Shown piece after piece: positions 20,799 through 32,360 of a stretch of 64,000 nt of DNA. The DNA is taken from the NCBI GenBank assembly GCA_005883215.1, contig VAYS01000008.1, positions 1-64,000 of the forward strand. The letters are read 5' to 3'. The stretch is from Actinomycetota bacterium. GTDB lineage: Bacteria > Actinomycetota > Thermoleophilia > Solirubrobacterales > Solirubrobacteraceae. Position numbers and translations under genes: made by a program. Every line of letters starts with the position of its first letter. The first letter of the stretch is position 1. The notes beneath the pieces were generated by a model. That model ran no database searches. It was given only the letters and a program-made list of their open reading frames with translations, and was not told where the DNA came from.

Positions 20799-23700
20799 GT
20801 GTCGTCGAAGGGACGCCTTGGGGCGCGGGCGCGCGGGGGGGCGCGGCTCGCCCAGCCACGCTGGCGCTTGGCTGCGCCCTCGCTGGTGGCGCTGGTGGCG
20901 GGGTTGCTCGCCGTCGGCCCCGCAATCGCGCGCGCGCCGAACCCCTCCTCGCAGTCGGACAGCAGCGTCGAGTTCTCGCCCAGCGGGCCGGTGGTCGACC
21001 CCAACGGCCAGGCGGTGGGAGCGGGCGATGTCTACCCCCCCAACGTAAAGACGATCGCCGATCAGCTCGACGACCAGGGCCTGACCTGGAAGGGGTACAT
21101 GGAGGACCTCGGGTCCGACGCGGGTTGGGACGGCGGGGTCGACGGCTGCGGCCGGCAGGCTACGGGCAATCAGGCCGACGACGAGTTCGAGGCCAAGCAC
21201 GACCCGTTTGCGTTCTTTCACAGCCTGGTCGACGTGCCGTCCTACTGCCGCGGGCACAACGTGGCGCTGACCGCACTCGCGCACGACCTGCGCAGCGTGG
21301 CGACGACGCCGAACTACTCGATGATCAGCCCCGGGATCATCAACGACGGCCACGAGGACGACGCCACCCTGAGCTACCTGACGGCCGATCGCTTCCTGCG
21401 CAGCTACGTGCCGATGATCCTGGCCTCGCCCGCGTTTCGCCAGGACGGGATGCTCGTCGTCACCTTCGACGAGTCGGAGACCGTCGCCGGTGTCGCGACG
21501 GGTACCGACCAGGTGACCTCGTGCTGCAATGAGCTGCCCGGTCCCAACAGCCCGTTGCCCGGGGTGACCGGCCCGGGCGGAGGCCGGGTGGGCGCGCTGA
21601 TCCTGTCGCCGTTCGTCAAGCCCGGCGGACTCGATGCCCCGGGCGGAGCGCCGGCCCAGTGCACGAGCGCGACGTGCACCGGCCCGGGCTACTACAACCA
21701 CTACTCGCTGCTGCGCACCGTGGAGGACATCTTCCACACCCGGGGCGGCACCGACGGGCAGGGCCATCTCGGCTTCGCTGGCACAGGGCCCGGCTACGCG
21801 GGCCCGGGGACGTTCGGCTGTGACGTCTTCGACAACTTCGGACCCTGCCTGTCGCCCTCTGCGGCTCCCGGCGCGGGCGACACCGCGAGCTCCGACGCCC
21901 CGACCGGGCCGCGCGCGGCCGATGGCTCGGCCACCTGGCGCACGCCGGCGCTGGGCTCAGACGACCTGCGCCGGGTCGCGTGCACCTCGGCGACCACCTG
22001 TCTGGCGGTGGGTGTCGGGGGCGAGCTGCTGCGCACCAGCAACGGCACCAGCTGGGTGGCCTCGCCTACCGGTACCGGTCGCACGCTGAACGCCGTCGCC
22101 TGCGCCGACGCGAGCAACTGCCTGACGGTCGGCGCCGGCGGGCTGATCCTGGCCAGCGCCGACGGAGGCCAGACCTGGACCCGGCGCCCCTCGCCGAGCA
22201 CCGCCGAGCTGCTCGCGGTCGACTGTCACGCGGCCCCGCTGTGCCTGGCCGCGGGAGCCGGCGGCACCCTCCTGCGCAGCGCCGACGCCGGCGCGACCTG
22301 GACCCCGCAGAGCTCAAACGCGACACAGGCGCTGCTCGACGTCGCCTGCGTCCCGGGAGCGGTCCCGGCCAGCACGCGCTGCATGGCCGTGGGCCCGTTC
22401 GGCGATGCCAACCACCAGCAGATCCCGGACATCCTGTCCAGCGCCGACGGTGGACAGAGCTGGACTGTGACCATGTCGGGAGGCGTGCGGATGAGCTCGG
22501 TCTCGTGCTCGGGCGCCGGCGCGACCGCCACCTGCGTGGCCGGCGGCGACAGAGGGCTCACGGCCCGCAGCGCGGACGCTGGTCAGACCTGGCATGCCGC
22601 GAACGGAACCGACGGGACGGCGGTCTTGGATGGCGTGAGCTGCCCGGCCGCCGGTCAATGCGTGTTGGTGGGCGACGCGAGCCACGGCTTCTCCGGTGGG
22701 ACGGCGATCTTCACCACTACCGACGCCGGCCAGAGCCTCACCAAGCGCGCGACGAAGGCCACCGCTGACCGCCTGGTGAGCGTCGCCTGTCCCGGTCAGA
22801 GCACGTGCTTTGCGGTCGGCGACCGGGGGACGATCGTGGCCAGCAGCGACGGCGGCGCCAGCTGGTCGAGCCAGAGTCCGGGTAGCGAAAGCCCGCTGGC
22901 GTCGGTGGCGTGTACCGGACGCAACGACCCCTCGTGCTTCACCGACGCCGAGACTGCACTGCACAGCGTGCGTTGCCTGTCGGCGACCAAGTGCCTGGCG
23001 GTGGGCAACGGGGGTCTGATCGCCTCGACGTTCGACGGGTACGCCTCGAGCTCGCTTTGGAGCCTGGACGCGACGCCCCCGTCGGTGATCCCCACGGCCA
23101 AGCCGACCGCGCTGCTCGACGTCGCCTGCGGGAGCGCCGACGCCTGCGTGGCGGTGGGCCAGTACGGCACCGTGGTGACGAGCTCGGACGGCGGGGGCAG
23201 CTGGGCGTTGGCGCCGTCCGGCACCACGAACACCCTGGCCGGGGTGACCTGTCCGAGCGCGAGCGTGTGCTTCGCCGTCGGCGACCAGGGCGTGGTGCTG
23301 CACAGCGGCGACGGCGGCAGCACGTGGACCGCCCAGTTCGCGCCCACGCCCGCCAACCTCAACCGGGTCAGCTGCGTGGACACCCAGCGTTGCGTCGCCG
23401 TGGGTGCGCTGGGGACGATCGTGGCCACCGGGGACGGGGGCATGACCTGGTCGCCGGGATCGACCGCGACGACTGCCTACCTCGCCGACGTCGCCTGTCC
23501 CGACGCGGCCCACTGCCTGGCCGTCGGGGCCGAGGGCACGGTGCTCGGCAGCGGCGACTTGGGTCAGACTTGGCACGCCCAGCAATCCGGGGTCGGCGAC
23601 GAGCTGTACTCGGTCTCCTGCTCTAGCGCGACGGCGTGCGCCGTCTCCGGCAGCGCCGGAACGATTCTCACCACCGCCGACGGCGGGAAGGGCTGGACCG

Positions 23701-24266
23701 TTCAGGGCACCGGCACCGATCGAGCGCTGCGCGGCCTCGCCTGTCCGGCGGACTCGGGCTGTGTGGCCGTCGGTGATCTCGGGTCGGCGCTGGCGATTGC
23801 CCCCCGGCCGGCCAGCTCGTCTGAATCGGCGGGCGGGAGCGGGTCACCGGGCCCCAGCGGCCCGGCGGGCGAGAGCGGGCCACCCGGACCTAGCGGCCCG
23901 GCGGGCGCGAGCGGAGCCTCGGGTGCCCCCGGACCGGGCGGCGCGACCGGGCCGCCCGGCCCCCCAGGCACGCCAGGCCCGGCGGGACCGCCGGGTGGAG
24001 TCGGGCGGGCCGGGTCGGCCGGCTCCGGCGGCGCCCGGGCAGGCGCGCGGTGCGTGGTTCCCAAGCTGGTGGGCAAGCGCCTCGCTCGAGCGCGCCAGCT
24101 CCTGAATCTCGCCCACTGCGGAGCCGAGCGGCCGCGGAGGGAGCACGCTGCCCGTCACCTGCCCGCCCGGCGGCTCGTGATCGCGCGGCAGAGGCCATCC
24201 GCGGGCACCGTGCTGGCCCGCGGAGCCCGTGTGGACGTCACCGTCCGGGCCGATCGGCGCCGCTAG
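20799..24266 (+). CDS. Mosaic secreted protein: partial phosphoesterase, propeller repeats, collagen-like, PASTA
   Basis: A 1155-residue secreted protein. Order: basic N-terminus and hydrophobic signal or anchor (about 22-45); a phosphoesterase-family region (about 45-370; [65 protein letters not shown]); thirteen or more propeller-type repeats of about 41 residues (about 388-1000; core LxxVxCxxxxxCxAVGxxG with SADGGxTW); a Gly-X-Y collagen-like run (about 1012-1075); and a PASTA-like C-terminal domain ([17 protein letters not shown]). The phosphoesterase part lacks its usual N-terminal 60-70 residues, which hold the metal-binding Glu-Asn and nucleophile. GTG 20799 is chosen for its SD (GGAGGGGG). 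Probably a cell-wall-bound adhesion or sensing protein; function unknown. Confidence 0.88.
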   Translation: MSSKGRLGARARGGARLAQPRWRLAAPSLVALVAGLLAVGPAIARAPNPSSQSDSSVEFSPSGPVVDPNGQAVGAGDVYPPNVKTIADQLDDQGLTWKGYMEDLGSDAGWDGGVDGCGRQATGNQADDEFEAKHDPFAFFHSLVDVPSYCRGHNVALTALAHDLRSVATTPNYSMISPGIINDGHEDDATLSYLTADRFLRSYVPMILASPAFRQDGMLVVTFDESETVAGVATGTDQVTSCCNELPGPNSPLPGVTGPGGGRVGALILSPFVKPGGLDAPGGAPAQCTSATCTGPGYYNHYSLLRTVEDIFHTRGGTDGQGHLGFAGTGPGYAGPGTFGCDVFDNFGPCLSPSAAPGAGDTASSDAPTGPRAADGSATWRTPALGSDDLRRVACTSATTCLAVGVGGELLRTSNGTSWVASPTGTGRTLNAVACADASNCLTVGAGGLILASADGGQTWTRRPSPSTAELLAVDCHAAPLCLAAGAGGTLLRSADAGATWTPQSSNATQALLDVACVPGAVPASTRCMAVGPFGDANHQQIPDILSSADGGQSWTVTMSGGVRMSSVSCSGAGATATCVAGGDRGLTARSADAGQTWHAANGTDGTAVLDGVSCPAAGQCVLVGDASHGFSGGTAIFTTTDAGQSLTKRATKATADRLVSVACPGQSTCFAVGDRGTIVASSDGGASWSSQSPGSESPLASVACTGRNDPSCFTDAETALHSVRCLSATKCLAVGNGGLIASTFDGYASSSLWSLDATPPSVIPTAKPTALLDVACGSADACVAVGQYGTVVTSSDGGGSWALAPSGTTNTLAGVTCPSASVCFAVGDQGVVLHSGDGGSTWTAQFAPTPANLNRVSCVDTQRCVAVGALGTIVATGDGGMTWSPGSTATTAYLADVACPDAAHCLAVGAEGTVLGSGDLGQTWHAQQSGVGDELYSVSCSSATACAVSGSAGTILTTADGGKGWTVQGTGTDRALRGLACPADSGCVAVGDLGSALAIAPRPASSSESAGGSGSPGPSGPAGESGPPGPSGPAGASGASGAPGPGGATGPPGPPGTPGPAGPPGGVGRAGSAGSGGARAGARCVVPKLVGKRLARARQLLNLAHCGAERPRREHAARHLPARRLVIARQRPSAGTVLARGARVDVTVRADRRR

Positions 24267-24298
24267 TCTCTTCTCGCCCTCGCGCCGGCGAGCGGCGG

Positions 24299-24619
24299 TC
24301 AGCTCGTGTCCGTGTCGCGGCGCTCGGAGTCGCCCAGCTCGGGCAGGTTCTTGATGCCCTCGCGGGTCTCCCACTTGGAGTAGTTGTCCTGCATGGCGTC
24401 GATCAGCTCGCGCATGAAGCGCGGGGAGAGGTTGACGCGGGAGACGACCACGCCGGGGACCTCCTCGGCCTCGACCTCGTGGTCGACGCGGGCGAAGGTC
24501 ACGGTGAACTCGTAGTCGGAGTGACTGACGTTGGCGAAGTTGGCGTAGACCCCGGCCATGATCTCGGGCGAGAAATGGATGTTGATATGGCGCTCGGAGC
24601 CCTGGTCTTCGCCGTTCAT
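24299..24619 (-). CDS. DUF3467-family protein
   Basis: A 106-residue soluble protein of the DUF3467 type, recognised from INIHFSPEIMAGVYANFANV, SDYEFTVTFARVD and SPRFMRELIDAMQDNYSKWE. Members are widespread small proteins of unknown function. It is divergent from rlmH with 22 bases between starts, so the promoters overlap. Confidence 0.85.
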   Translation of the reverse strand: MNGEDQGSERHINIHFSPEIMAGVYANFANVSHSDYEFTVTFARVDHEVEAEEVPGVVVSRVNLSPRFMRELIDAMQDNYSKWETREGIKNLPELGDSERRDTDTS

Positions 24620-24641
24620 CTCGCTCCGTAGTATCGCAGCG

Positions 24642-25049
24642 ATGAAGCTGACCGTTGTCTCCGTCGGTCGCCTGCGCCCGCCCTACACCGACGACGTCCA
24701 GCACTACAAAGGGCTGATCGCGCGCCACGCCCGGCTGGAGCTGCTCGAGCTGCGCGAGGACGAGCAGGTACCCCGCAGGCTGCCCGCCGACGCCTTCGTC
24801 TCCCTGCTGGCGGCGGACGGGGAGACCTACGACAGCCTGGGTTTCAGCCGCTTCATCGAGGATCGGCGCCAGTCCGGGCGCGACCTGTGCTTCGTGGTCG
24901 GCGGCCCCTACGGGCTCGATCTGGAGCACGTCTCGCACCGGCTCTCGCTGGGCCCGATGACCCTGCCCCACCAGCTGGCGCGGGTGGTGCTGCTCGAGCA
25001 GCTCTACCGTGCCCACAAGATCCTCGCCGGCGAGCCCTACCACTACTGA
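24642..25049 (+). CDS. rlmH: 23S rRNA pseudouridine-1915 N3-methyltransferase
   Basis: A 135-residue SPOUT methyltransferase that modifies helix 69 of 23S rRNA in assembled ribosomes. It shows MKLTVVSVGRL at the start, the cofactor knot FVVGGPYGL, and LPHQLARVVLLEQLYRAHKILAGEPYHY at the end, all typical. It overlaps the next gene by one base (TGATG). Confidence 0.97.
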   Translation: MKLTVVSVGRLRPPYTDDVQHYKGLIARHARLELLELREDEQVPRRLPADAFVSLLAADGETYDSLGFSRFIEDRRQSGRDLCFVVGGPYGLDLEHVSHRLSLGPMTLPHQLARVVLLEQLYRAHKILAGEPYHY

Positions 25050-26214
25050 TGACCAAGCCACCGACTGGCCGACCGACGGAGCGGCCGCCCAACCGGCCGC
25101 CCCCGCGGCCTTCCGAGCGCGCTCAGCACCCCCTGCGCCTGCTCGCCCTCTCGCGGCGGACGACCGGGCGCGAGCTGGCCCAGTTCATGCGGCGCATGCT
25201 GGTGCTCGGATCGGTGATCGCTGGCGTGCTGACCGCGGGGACGCTCGGGTTCGTTATCACCGAGGGGGTCAGCGTCTGGTACGGGTTTCAGTGGGCGCTG
25301 GACACCGCCTCGACGGTGGGCTCGCTCCCGCCTCCCCACGACGCACCGGGGCAGGTGGTCAAGGTCGCCCTGATCATGCTCGGCGTGGGTACGCTCTTCT
25401 ATGCGCTGGTCACGGTGACCGAGTTCTTCGTCGCCGGGCACCTGGGCGACGTGCTCGCCCAGCGGCGCATGCAGAGGATGATCGACTCCTTCTCCGACCA
25501 CTACATCATCTGCGGCTACGGGCGCGTGGGCCGGCAGGTGGCGCGCGACCTGCGGGCGGCGCGCAGCCGCTACGTGGTGGTCGACCCGCTGCCCGAGAAC
25601 CGCGAGCTCGCCCAGGGGGTGGGCATGCGCTTCATCGAAGGGGACGCCACCGACGACGACGTGCTGCGCCAGGCGGGCATCGAGCGGGCCCGGGCGATCA
25701 TGGCCTGCGCCGACTCCGACGCCGAGAACATCTTCATCACCCTCACCGCCCGCGAGCTGCGCTCGGACATCATCATCGTCGCCCGCGCCTCGGTGGAGGA
25801 CTCAGAGAAGAAGCTCAAGCGCGCCGGGGCGGACCGCGTCATCTCGCCGTACAAGACCAGCGGCCACGAGATGGCCCGGCTGGCCCTGCATCCCCAGCTG
25901 ACCGGGGTGGTCGACGTGGGGGCCGACTACCGCATGGAGGAGATCGAGGTCAGCTCCGGCTGCGCCGGGGCGGATCAGACGATCGAGGACATCCGCGGGG
26001 GTTCGATCATCGTGGGCGTGCGCCGCGCCGACGGGACCTTCACTCCCCAGCCGCCGGGCGACAGCGTGCTCAAGCCCGGCGACGTGGTGATGGCGATGGG
26101 CACGGGCCGCACACTGCACCGCCTGGAGGAGCTGTTCGAGCCTCCCGGAGAGAGGGCCGGCGGGCCCCCGGAGCTCGACCCGCCGACGCCCTCCCCGCGG
26201 CAAGCCCCCGCCCG

Positions 26215-26218
<4 letters not shown>
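25049..26218 (+). CDS. TrkA-N/TrkA-C channel-like protein with atypical filter
   Basis: A 389-residue protein with a Pro/Arg-rich N-terminus, two transmembrane helices (about 53-75 and 108-130) with a pore-like segment between, a Rossmann RCK domain (YIICGYGRVGRQVARDL, about 150-270) and a TrkA-C domain (about 285-372). The plan is that of MthK-like K+ channels, but the filter position reads TASTVGSLPPP, not TVGYGD. It may not be K+-selective, or may be regulatory. The ATG overlaps the rlmH stop and the gene overlaps argS (GTGA), so it lies in a coupled rlmH-channel-argS unit. Confidence 0.88.
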
Positions 26219-27891
<1,673 letters not shown>

Positions 27892-27918
27892 GGCCGGCGC
27901 CCCGCCGCCCGGATCGGC

Positions 27919-28677
27919 TTACAGCGAGTAGATGAAGTCCAGTCCCACCAGGCTGAGCACGTGGCGGGCGTCGTTGTTGAGCCGCGTCAGCTCCTCGGTG
28001 AAGATCAGCACGCCCATGGCGATCAGCACCGCCCCGGAGATCGCGGTGATGATCAGGTAGTGGTCGCGCAGCCAGCGAAATGCGTTCGTGGCCCGGTCAA
28101 ACGCCACCGCGGTGATGAGGAACGGGACGGCCAGGCCCGCCGAGTAGAACGCCAGCAGGACCCCGCCGTGGTAGACCGAGGAGGAGGTCGAGGCGGCGGT
28201 CAGGATCGAGCCCAGGGTGGGCCCCACGCAGGGCGTCCAGGCGATCGCGAAGGCGGCGCCGGCCAGTAGCGGCCCTCCCGAGCCGGCCCGCCGGATCAGG
28301 ACGTCCGGGCGCCACTCGCGGTTGAGCCGCGGGACGAACGGGGTCAGCACGAACAGCACCCCCAGGGCGATGATCACCGCGCCGGCCACGCGGTCCAGCG
28401 TCTGGTGGTGGTGCTGGAGGGTCGAGCCGAGCTTGGTGGCGGTCATGCCCAGCAGCACGAACATGACCGAGAACGACAGGCAGAACACGGCGCTGGGCAG
28501 GAGCACGCGGCGCAGGTGATGGCGCTCGGAGAGCTCGCGGATGGTGACGCCGCTGACCGCCGACAGGTAGCCGGGGACGAGCGGGAGCACGCACGGGGAG
28601 ATGAACGACACGAACCCCACCGCGAACGCGGCCAGCACCGTAGTCCCGGTCGCCTGTGAGCCGGACGCCGCCAGCAT
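27919..28677 (-). CDS. ccdA: Thiol:disulphide transport protein CcdA
   Basis: A 252-residue membrane protein with six hydrophobic segments and the two conserved Cys-bearing loops, FISPCVLPLVPGYLS and AWTPCVGPTLGS. CcdA passes electrons from cytoplasmic thioredoxin to extracytoplasmic thioredoxin-like proteins, here the neighbouring CcmG and CcmH, for apocytochrome c reduction. It is the last gene of ccmG-ccmH-ccdA, starting 2 bases after the ccmH stop. Confidence 0.95.
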   Translation of the reverse strand: MLAASGSQATGTTVLAAFAVGFVSFISPCVLPLVPGYLSAVSGVTIRELSERHHLRRVLLPSAVFCLSFSVMFVLLGMTATKLGSTLQHHHQTLDRVAGAVIIALGVLFVLTPFVPRLNREWRPDVLIRRAGSGGPLLAGAAFAIAWTPCVGPTLGSILTAASTSSSVYHGGVLLAFYSAGLAVPFLITAVAFDRATNAFRWLRDHYLIITAISGAVLIAMGVLIFTEELTRLNNDARHVLSLVGLDFIYSL

Positions 28678-28679
28678 GC

Positions 28680-29240
28680 TCAGAGGTCGTAGCGGGCCAG
28701 GTCGCGCTCGAGATGGCGCGCCTCGTCGGTCGGCAGCGCCGGGGTCGCGGGCGCTGCCGCCCGCCCGCGTCGGCGCCAGCGCGAAAGCAGCAGCGCCACC
28801 AGCGCCACCAGCACTACGACGGCAGCGAGCGGGACCAGGTAGGCGGCGGCGTCGAAGCCGTGGCTGGGGGGAAGGGCCAGCACGCCGCGTCCGAACTGGG
28901 TGACCAGGGCCTGCTTGATCTGGGCGCTGGTCCTGCCTTGGGCGATCAGGGCGCGGATGAAGGCCCGCTCGCGGTCGGCCTGCGGAGAGTCGGCGAGGTT
29001 GAGCGGAACCCCGCACACCGGGCACATCACCTCGCGCTCGATGTCGGGCAGCGAGGCGCGGGCTCGGGGGGCGGGGGCGCCGGACGGCCGGGCGGGACCG
29101 GGCGCCTGGGCGGGACCCGCCGGCGCCAAGGTCCCGTGGGCGGGTGACCGGGGCTCGGCCCGGGCGGCGACCGCGCTTCCCAGCGCGGCGCACACCAGCG
29201 CGAGCAGCGCAAACGCGCGCGGGCCGCCCCGAAGGCTCAC
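28680..29240 (-). CDS. ccmH: Cytochrome c maturation protein CcmH
   Basis: A 186-residue protein: signal peptide, a Pro/Ala-rich linker of about 40 residues, then the CcmH domain with the redox pair in REVMCPVCGVPLNLADSPQA and FIRALIAQGRTSAQIKQALV, one transmembrane helix (about 135-155) and a cytoplasmic tail. CcmH reduces the haem-binding Cys of apocytochrome c. The long linker before the domain is unusual. Its ATG overlaps the ccmG stop (ATGA). Confidence 0.92.
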   Translation of the reverse strand: MSLRGGPRAFALLALVCAALGSAVAARAEPRSPAHGTLAPAGPAQAPGPARPSGAPAPRARASLPDIEREVMCPVCGVPLNLADSPQADRERAFIRALIAQGRTSAQIKQALVTQFGRGVLALPPSHGFDAAAYLVPLAAVVVLVALVALLLSRWRRRGRAAAPATPALPTDEARHLERDLARYDL

Positions 29241-29797
29241 GAGCTTTGGGCCAGCGCCACAGCGCGGCGCAGGAAGTCGGAGCTGACCTCGCCGCGGGAG
29301 ATCGCGGCGACCCGTCCGCTGCGGTCGAGCACGAAGGTCTCGGGCAGCTGGGTGGTTCCGTAGGCCTGGGCGAGCTTGCCGTCGACGTCGCGCAGGCTGG
29401 GATAGGTGGAGTGATGCTCGGACATGAAGGCCAGCGAGTCGGAACTGAGGTCGCGGAAGGTGACCCCGATGATGGTGCCCCTGATGTGGCTCAGCGCCGC
29501 CTGGGTGCGGTTGAGGAGGGGGGCCTCCTCAGCGCACGGCGTGCACCACGAGGCCCAGAAGTTCACCACCACGACCTGTCCGCGGTAGTCGGCCAGCCGC
29601 CGCTGGCCGCCCCCCTGGAGCAGCGGCAGCGACCGGTCGGGCGCCGGCGGGCGCTGACCGTGGGCCACCGCGTCGTCCAGCGTGCGGCTGTGGCTGCGCG
29701 CCGCCACGCCATAGACGAGCACACCGAGCAGACCCGCGGCGCACACGGCCACCAGCGAGGCATCTGGCGTTTCGTGACGCCGTCCAGGGTTGGCCAC
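29237..29797 (-). CDS. ccmG: CcmG/TlpA thioredoxin-like protein
   Basis: A thioredoxin-fold protein of about 186 residues with one N-terminal transmembrane helix and the active site FWASWCTPCAEEAP, then QLPETFVLDRSGRV (cis-Pro region). It is a membrane-tethered thiol reductant for cytochrome c maturation. The GTG at 29797 leaves a short basic N-terminus before the helix; an ATG at 29902 is possible but adds a segment with no family likeness. First gene of the ccmG-ccmH-ccdA operon. Confidence 0.88.
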   Translation of the reverse strand: MANPGRRHETPDASLVAVCAAGLLGVLVYGVAARSHSRTLDDAVAHGQRPPAPDRSLPLLQGGGQRRLADYRGQVVVVNFWASWCTPCAEEAPLLNRTQAALSHIRGTIIGVTFRDLSSDSLAFMSEHHSTYPSLRDVDGKLAQAYGTTQLPETFVLDRSGRVAAISRGEVSSDFLRRAVALAQSS

Positions 29798-29960
29798 CAG
29801 CCGACGCTCGGGTGCGAAAACGAGCTCCTCAAACGGCGGACCACACAGACCGCCCTGCTGACGCATGTACGACGGCTGGACGTCGGACGCGCGCATGTGC
29901 ATGTCGCCTGCGGAGTCGCCGTAGCGAGTTCGCTTGTCGTTTCGTTACACCCCCCCAGTA

Positions 29961-30010
29961 GTTGGGCCGCGGATCGGGCGGATCCCCCGGGTTGGGCCGC
30001 GGATTGCGCG
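29961..30010. repeat. Two copies of a GTTGGGCCGCGGAT repeat
   Basis: GTTGGGCCGCGGAT occurs at 29961 and again at 29991, followed by CGGGCG and TGCGCG. The core GCCGCGGATYGCGCG is found again at 31323-31337 and 45654-45668. The pair lies just downstream of the minus-strand DUF4333 gene. Confidence 0.7.
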
Positions 30011-30037
30011 GGTCGGGTGTCTAGTTCGTGGCTTGAG

Positions 30038-30415
30038 CTACGGCGTGCCACCACCACCGGAGCCGCCGGTGGTGTCCGTGGTGGTGGCGCCGTTGCCCTG
30101 GCCGGCGCCCGGCGGTGGGGTGATTTGGACCCGCTCGCCGTGGACGCGGACGGCGCCGCTGGAGTCGAGCATCTCTACCGGCACGGCGCCCTTCGAGCCG
30201 TCCTTACCCGTCACGGTGCACGTGAAGGTGCCCCCCTTCTTGGCCGTGATTCCGCTCGGGCATGACACAGACGCGAGGTTTGACCGGTGCATTGCTTGCC
30301 TGACGAGCGATTCGGCCTTGCCCTTGTCGATTTCGGTGGATCCGCAACTGGCGAGCACCAGCACGAGTGCCCCCAGTAGGGGCGCAATCACGGTGCGGCT
30401 GACCTGCTGAGACAT
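30038..30415 (-). CDS. DUF4333-like lipoprotein
   Basis: A 125-residue lipoprotein with lipobox VLASC (Cys near residue 25), then a compact domain with two Cys (VSCPSGITAKKGGTFTCTVTG) as in DUF4333, and a Gly/Thr-rich C-terminal tail. The ATG at 30415 is preferred over one 15 bases upstream because GGAGGG lies in between at SD distance. Function unknown; located on the outer face of the membrane. Confidence 0.82.
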   Translation of the reverse strand: MSQQVSRTVIAPLLGALVLVLASCGSTEIDKGKAESLVRQAMHRSNLASVSCPSGITAKKGGTFTCTVTGKDGSKGAVPVEMLDSSGAVRVHGERVQITPPPGAGQGNGATTTDTTGGSGGGGTP

Positions 30416-30574
30416 CCACGCCCTCCTCATCGCGGGGAGCCTCTCACCTGGTCGGAACCCGGTCAAGCCAAGCGCTCCGGCGCAGCCGTGGCAGGAGCTA
30501 GACTGGTTCTACGGGTCGAGCGTTGGTTCGACCAAGGCAGTGCCCCGCGTTCTCGCAGTTGTTGCCTTCCAGCA

Positions 30575-30609
30575 CCCTCCGCGTTTCGCAGTGCACATAC
30601 CCCGGAGGG
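30575..30609 (+). promoter_or_regulatory. Possible SD-masking hairpin in the cold-shock leader
   Basis: CCCTCCG at 30575-30581 is the exact complement of CGGAGGG at 30603-30609, which contains the likely SD of the cold-shock gene 6 bases before its ATG. The 21-base loop is A/T-richer than its surroundings. Such pairing would hide the ribosome site, in the manner of cold-shock mRNA switches. Confidence 0.45.
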
Positions 30610-30615
30610 AAGAGG

Positions 30616-30819
30616 ATGGCCACAGGAACTGTGAAGTGGTTCAACGACGACAAGGGCTTCGGATTCATCACGCCGGATGATTCCGGCAAGGATCTGTTTG
30701 TGCACCACAGCGCGATCCAGGGCGCCGGCTTTAAGTCGCTGGCCGAGGGCGCGAAGGTGAGCTACGACGCCGAGCAAGGCCCGAAGGGTCCGGCGGCCGC
30801 AAACGTCCAGGCGCTGTAA
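30616..30819 (+). CDS. Cold-shock protein, CspA family
   Basis: A 67-residue cold-shock domain protein with RNP1 (KGFGFIT) and RNP2 (LFVHHSAI) motifs, starting [10 protein letters not shown]. It binds single-stranded RNA/DNA and relieves RNA structure. It is full length for the family. A leader of over 100 bases without any gene precedes it, with the SD-pairing hairpin described separately. Confidence 0.97.
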   Translation: MATGTVKWFNDDKGFGFITPDDSGKDLFVHHSAIQGAGFKSLAEGAKVSYDAEQGPKGPAAANVQAL

Positions 30820-30988
30820 GCCCACCGACTTCAACCAGCTACGGAGGGTCGGCGTGCCTCGCGGCGGCGCCTCTGGGTGGCAGCAGGCCAGGTCGGCACA
30901 GACTCGGTAGACGCGAACCGATCCCGGGCTTCACCCAAATGGCGTGCGTGTTATCGACGTGTTCGAAACCCACAAAGGATGGTCATAC

Positions 30989-31210
30989 ATGAGCGGCAAG
31001 AAGAAGACCACGATGGCAAAGCTCACCCGTGAAAGAAGGCTCCGCGAGCGTCGGCAGGAGAAGCAGGCCAGGAAGGACGCGAGGAAGCAGGCGGCGGCAG
31101 ATCAGCCAGGCGAGCCCAGCGACGTGCTAACCGGCGAGGACAGTGAGTCAGTAGGGCCAGATGCTGGGGAGCCCGCTATCGACCCCGCCGTTGAGGCCCG
31201 CGACGTCTGA
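30989..31210 (+). CDS. Small two-part charged protein, unknown
   Basis: A 73-residue protein: the first half is Lys/Arg-rich and helical (KLTRERRLRERRQEKQARKD), the second acidic (DVLTGEDSESVGPDAGEP). AAAGGAT precedes the ATG at 30989. It follows the cold-shock gene by about 170 bases. The basic half could bind nucleic acid. No family recognised. Confidence 0.6.
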   Translation: MSGKKKTTMAKLTRERRLRERRQEKQARKDARKQAAADQPGEPSDVLTGEDSESVGPDAGEPAIDPAVEARDV

Positions 31211-31279
31211 GCTCGCAGGCGCCGCAGGGCGGTGGCCGGAGTAGCGACCTCCGGCTGTTTGCCCCCTCCCGTTATCCGT

Positions 31280-31337
31280 GGGCCCCGGATCGCGCGCACC
31301 GGCCCGTGAGGAGCGGGGGTTAGCCGCGGATCGCGCG
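31280..31337. repeat. Two copies of the dispersed GCCGCGGATCGCGCG motif
   Basis: GGGCCCCGGATCGCGCGC (31280-31297) and GCCGCGGATCGCGCG (31323-31337) lie between the converging 73-residue gene and the nitroreductase-like gene. The second copy is 28 bases past the nitroreductase stop. See 29961-30010 and 45654-45668. Confidence 0.65.
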
Positions 31338-31364
31338 CATGGGCCGAGCGGGTCTCGTCGTCGC

Positions 31365-31805
31365 TTAGCGGGGGAGGAGCTGGAGGATGGGGATGGTGCG
31401 ACCCACCCGGGCTGCTCTGTCCCGGTAGGCGGCGTACGGTGAGAAGACGCGGTCGGCGAGTTCCCAGAGCCGGGTGCGCGACGCTTCGTCATCGACGATT
31501 TCAGCCCGGAACGGCTGGCCGCCGAGCAGGACATCGGGATTTGCGCAGGCGTTGTGAAACCACGACGGGTGCTCGGGAAGGCCGAGCTTGGAGGCGATGA
31601 TGGTCACCCGCTCGCCGTCGTGGAAGTAGATAACGCCGTTGCGACGCACACGGCCAGTGCGCGAGCCGCGCGTCTCCAGCAACGCGGTCGGGAGCATGAG
31701 CCCCATGCCGAGACGGCCTCGAGTCAGCCGCATCAGGTAGGGGTCAACCTTCCACAGGACCCTGGGGGAGAGCCAGGCCGCTACTCGTGTGCCAATGAAG
31801 CGCAC
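31365..31805 (-). CDS. DDN/F420-type nitroreductase family protein
   Basis: A protein of at least 146 residues of the deazaflavin (F420)-dependent nitroreductase fold: LLETRGSRTGRVRRNGVIYF, ERVTIIASKLGLPEHPSWFHN, NPDVLLGGQPFRAEIV. The part LPYVDPRAPRGPLYRAY just upstream of GTG 31805 also looks conserved in relatives, so the true start may be a CTG near 31856 or the ATG at 31985. Relatives bind F420 or flavin and reduce quinones or nitro compounds. Confidence 0.8.
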   Translation of the reverse strand: MRFIGTRVAAWLSPRVLWKVDPYLMRLTRGRLGMGLMLPTALLETRGSRTGRVRRNGVIYFHDGERVTIIASKLGLPEHPSWFHNACANPDVLLGGQPFRAEIVDDEASRTRLWELADRVFSPYAAYRDRAARVGRTIPILQLLPR

Positions 31806-32063
31806 ATACGCCCGATATAGCGGGCCACGAGGGGCCCGAGGATCGACGTACGGCAGAGCGCCGCGGGAGGAAATGAGGACTCCTTGGTGGGCTGAGAGTC
31901 GGACTCGGCGTCCGCTCGCCTCGGCGCAAGCGTACTCGTCGGCACCCAAGCGGTAGCTGGGTCCGGTCCGCTGTTGGCGGCGCATCGCGCGGACGGGTGG
32001 AGTTGGGCCGGAGGTGTGGATCTGCCACGATCCGGTGGCAGCCAACGAGCGGAGGGAGGTCGG

Positions 32064-32360
32064 ATGGACGAGACGAGCGCGCGCCAGCACATCCACCAGC
32101 ATGCCGATGCCGTTGTCCGCGGCGACATGGACGCGGTGGTAGCTGACTTTTCCGAGGAGCTGCGTCCGCAGGTGCCGCAGATCGCTCAGGCGCTGCCGCA
32201 ACCGGTGACGGCGGCCGAGGTGTTGAGCATCGACGTCGGGGACACCGAGAGCGTGGCGATGATTCGCTACGCAGGCGAAGCCAGCGAGGTGACCATCCGC
32301 TCGCAGTGGCAGGACCAAGGCGGACGGCCAGTGATCGTCGCCGCCGAACCCGCGGGCTGA
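32064..32360 (+). CDS. SnoaL/NTF2-like small protein
   Basis: A 98-residue protein with an NTF2-like start (ARQHIHQHADAVVRGDMDAVVADFSEEL) and a beta-sheet half (SVAMIRYAGEASEVTIRSQWQD). It is short for the fold. Strong SD GGAGGGAGG before ATG 32064. Ligand unknown. Confidence 0.7.
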   Translation: MDETSARQHIHQHADAVVRGDMDAVVADFSEELRPQVPQIAQALPQPVTAAEVLSIDVGDTESVAMIRYAGEASEVTIRSQWQDQGGRPVIVAAEPAG

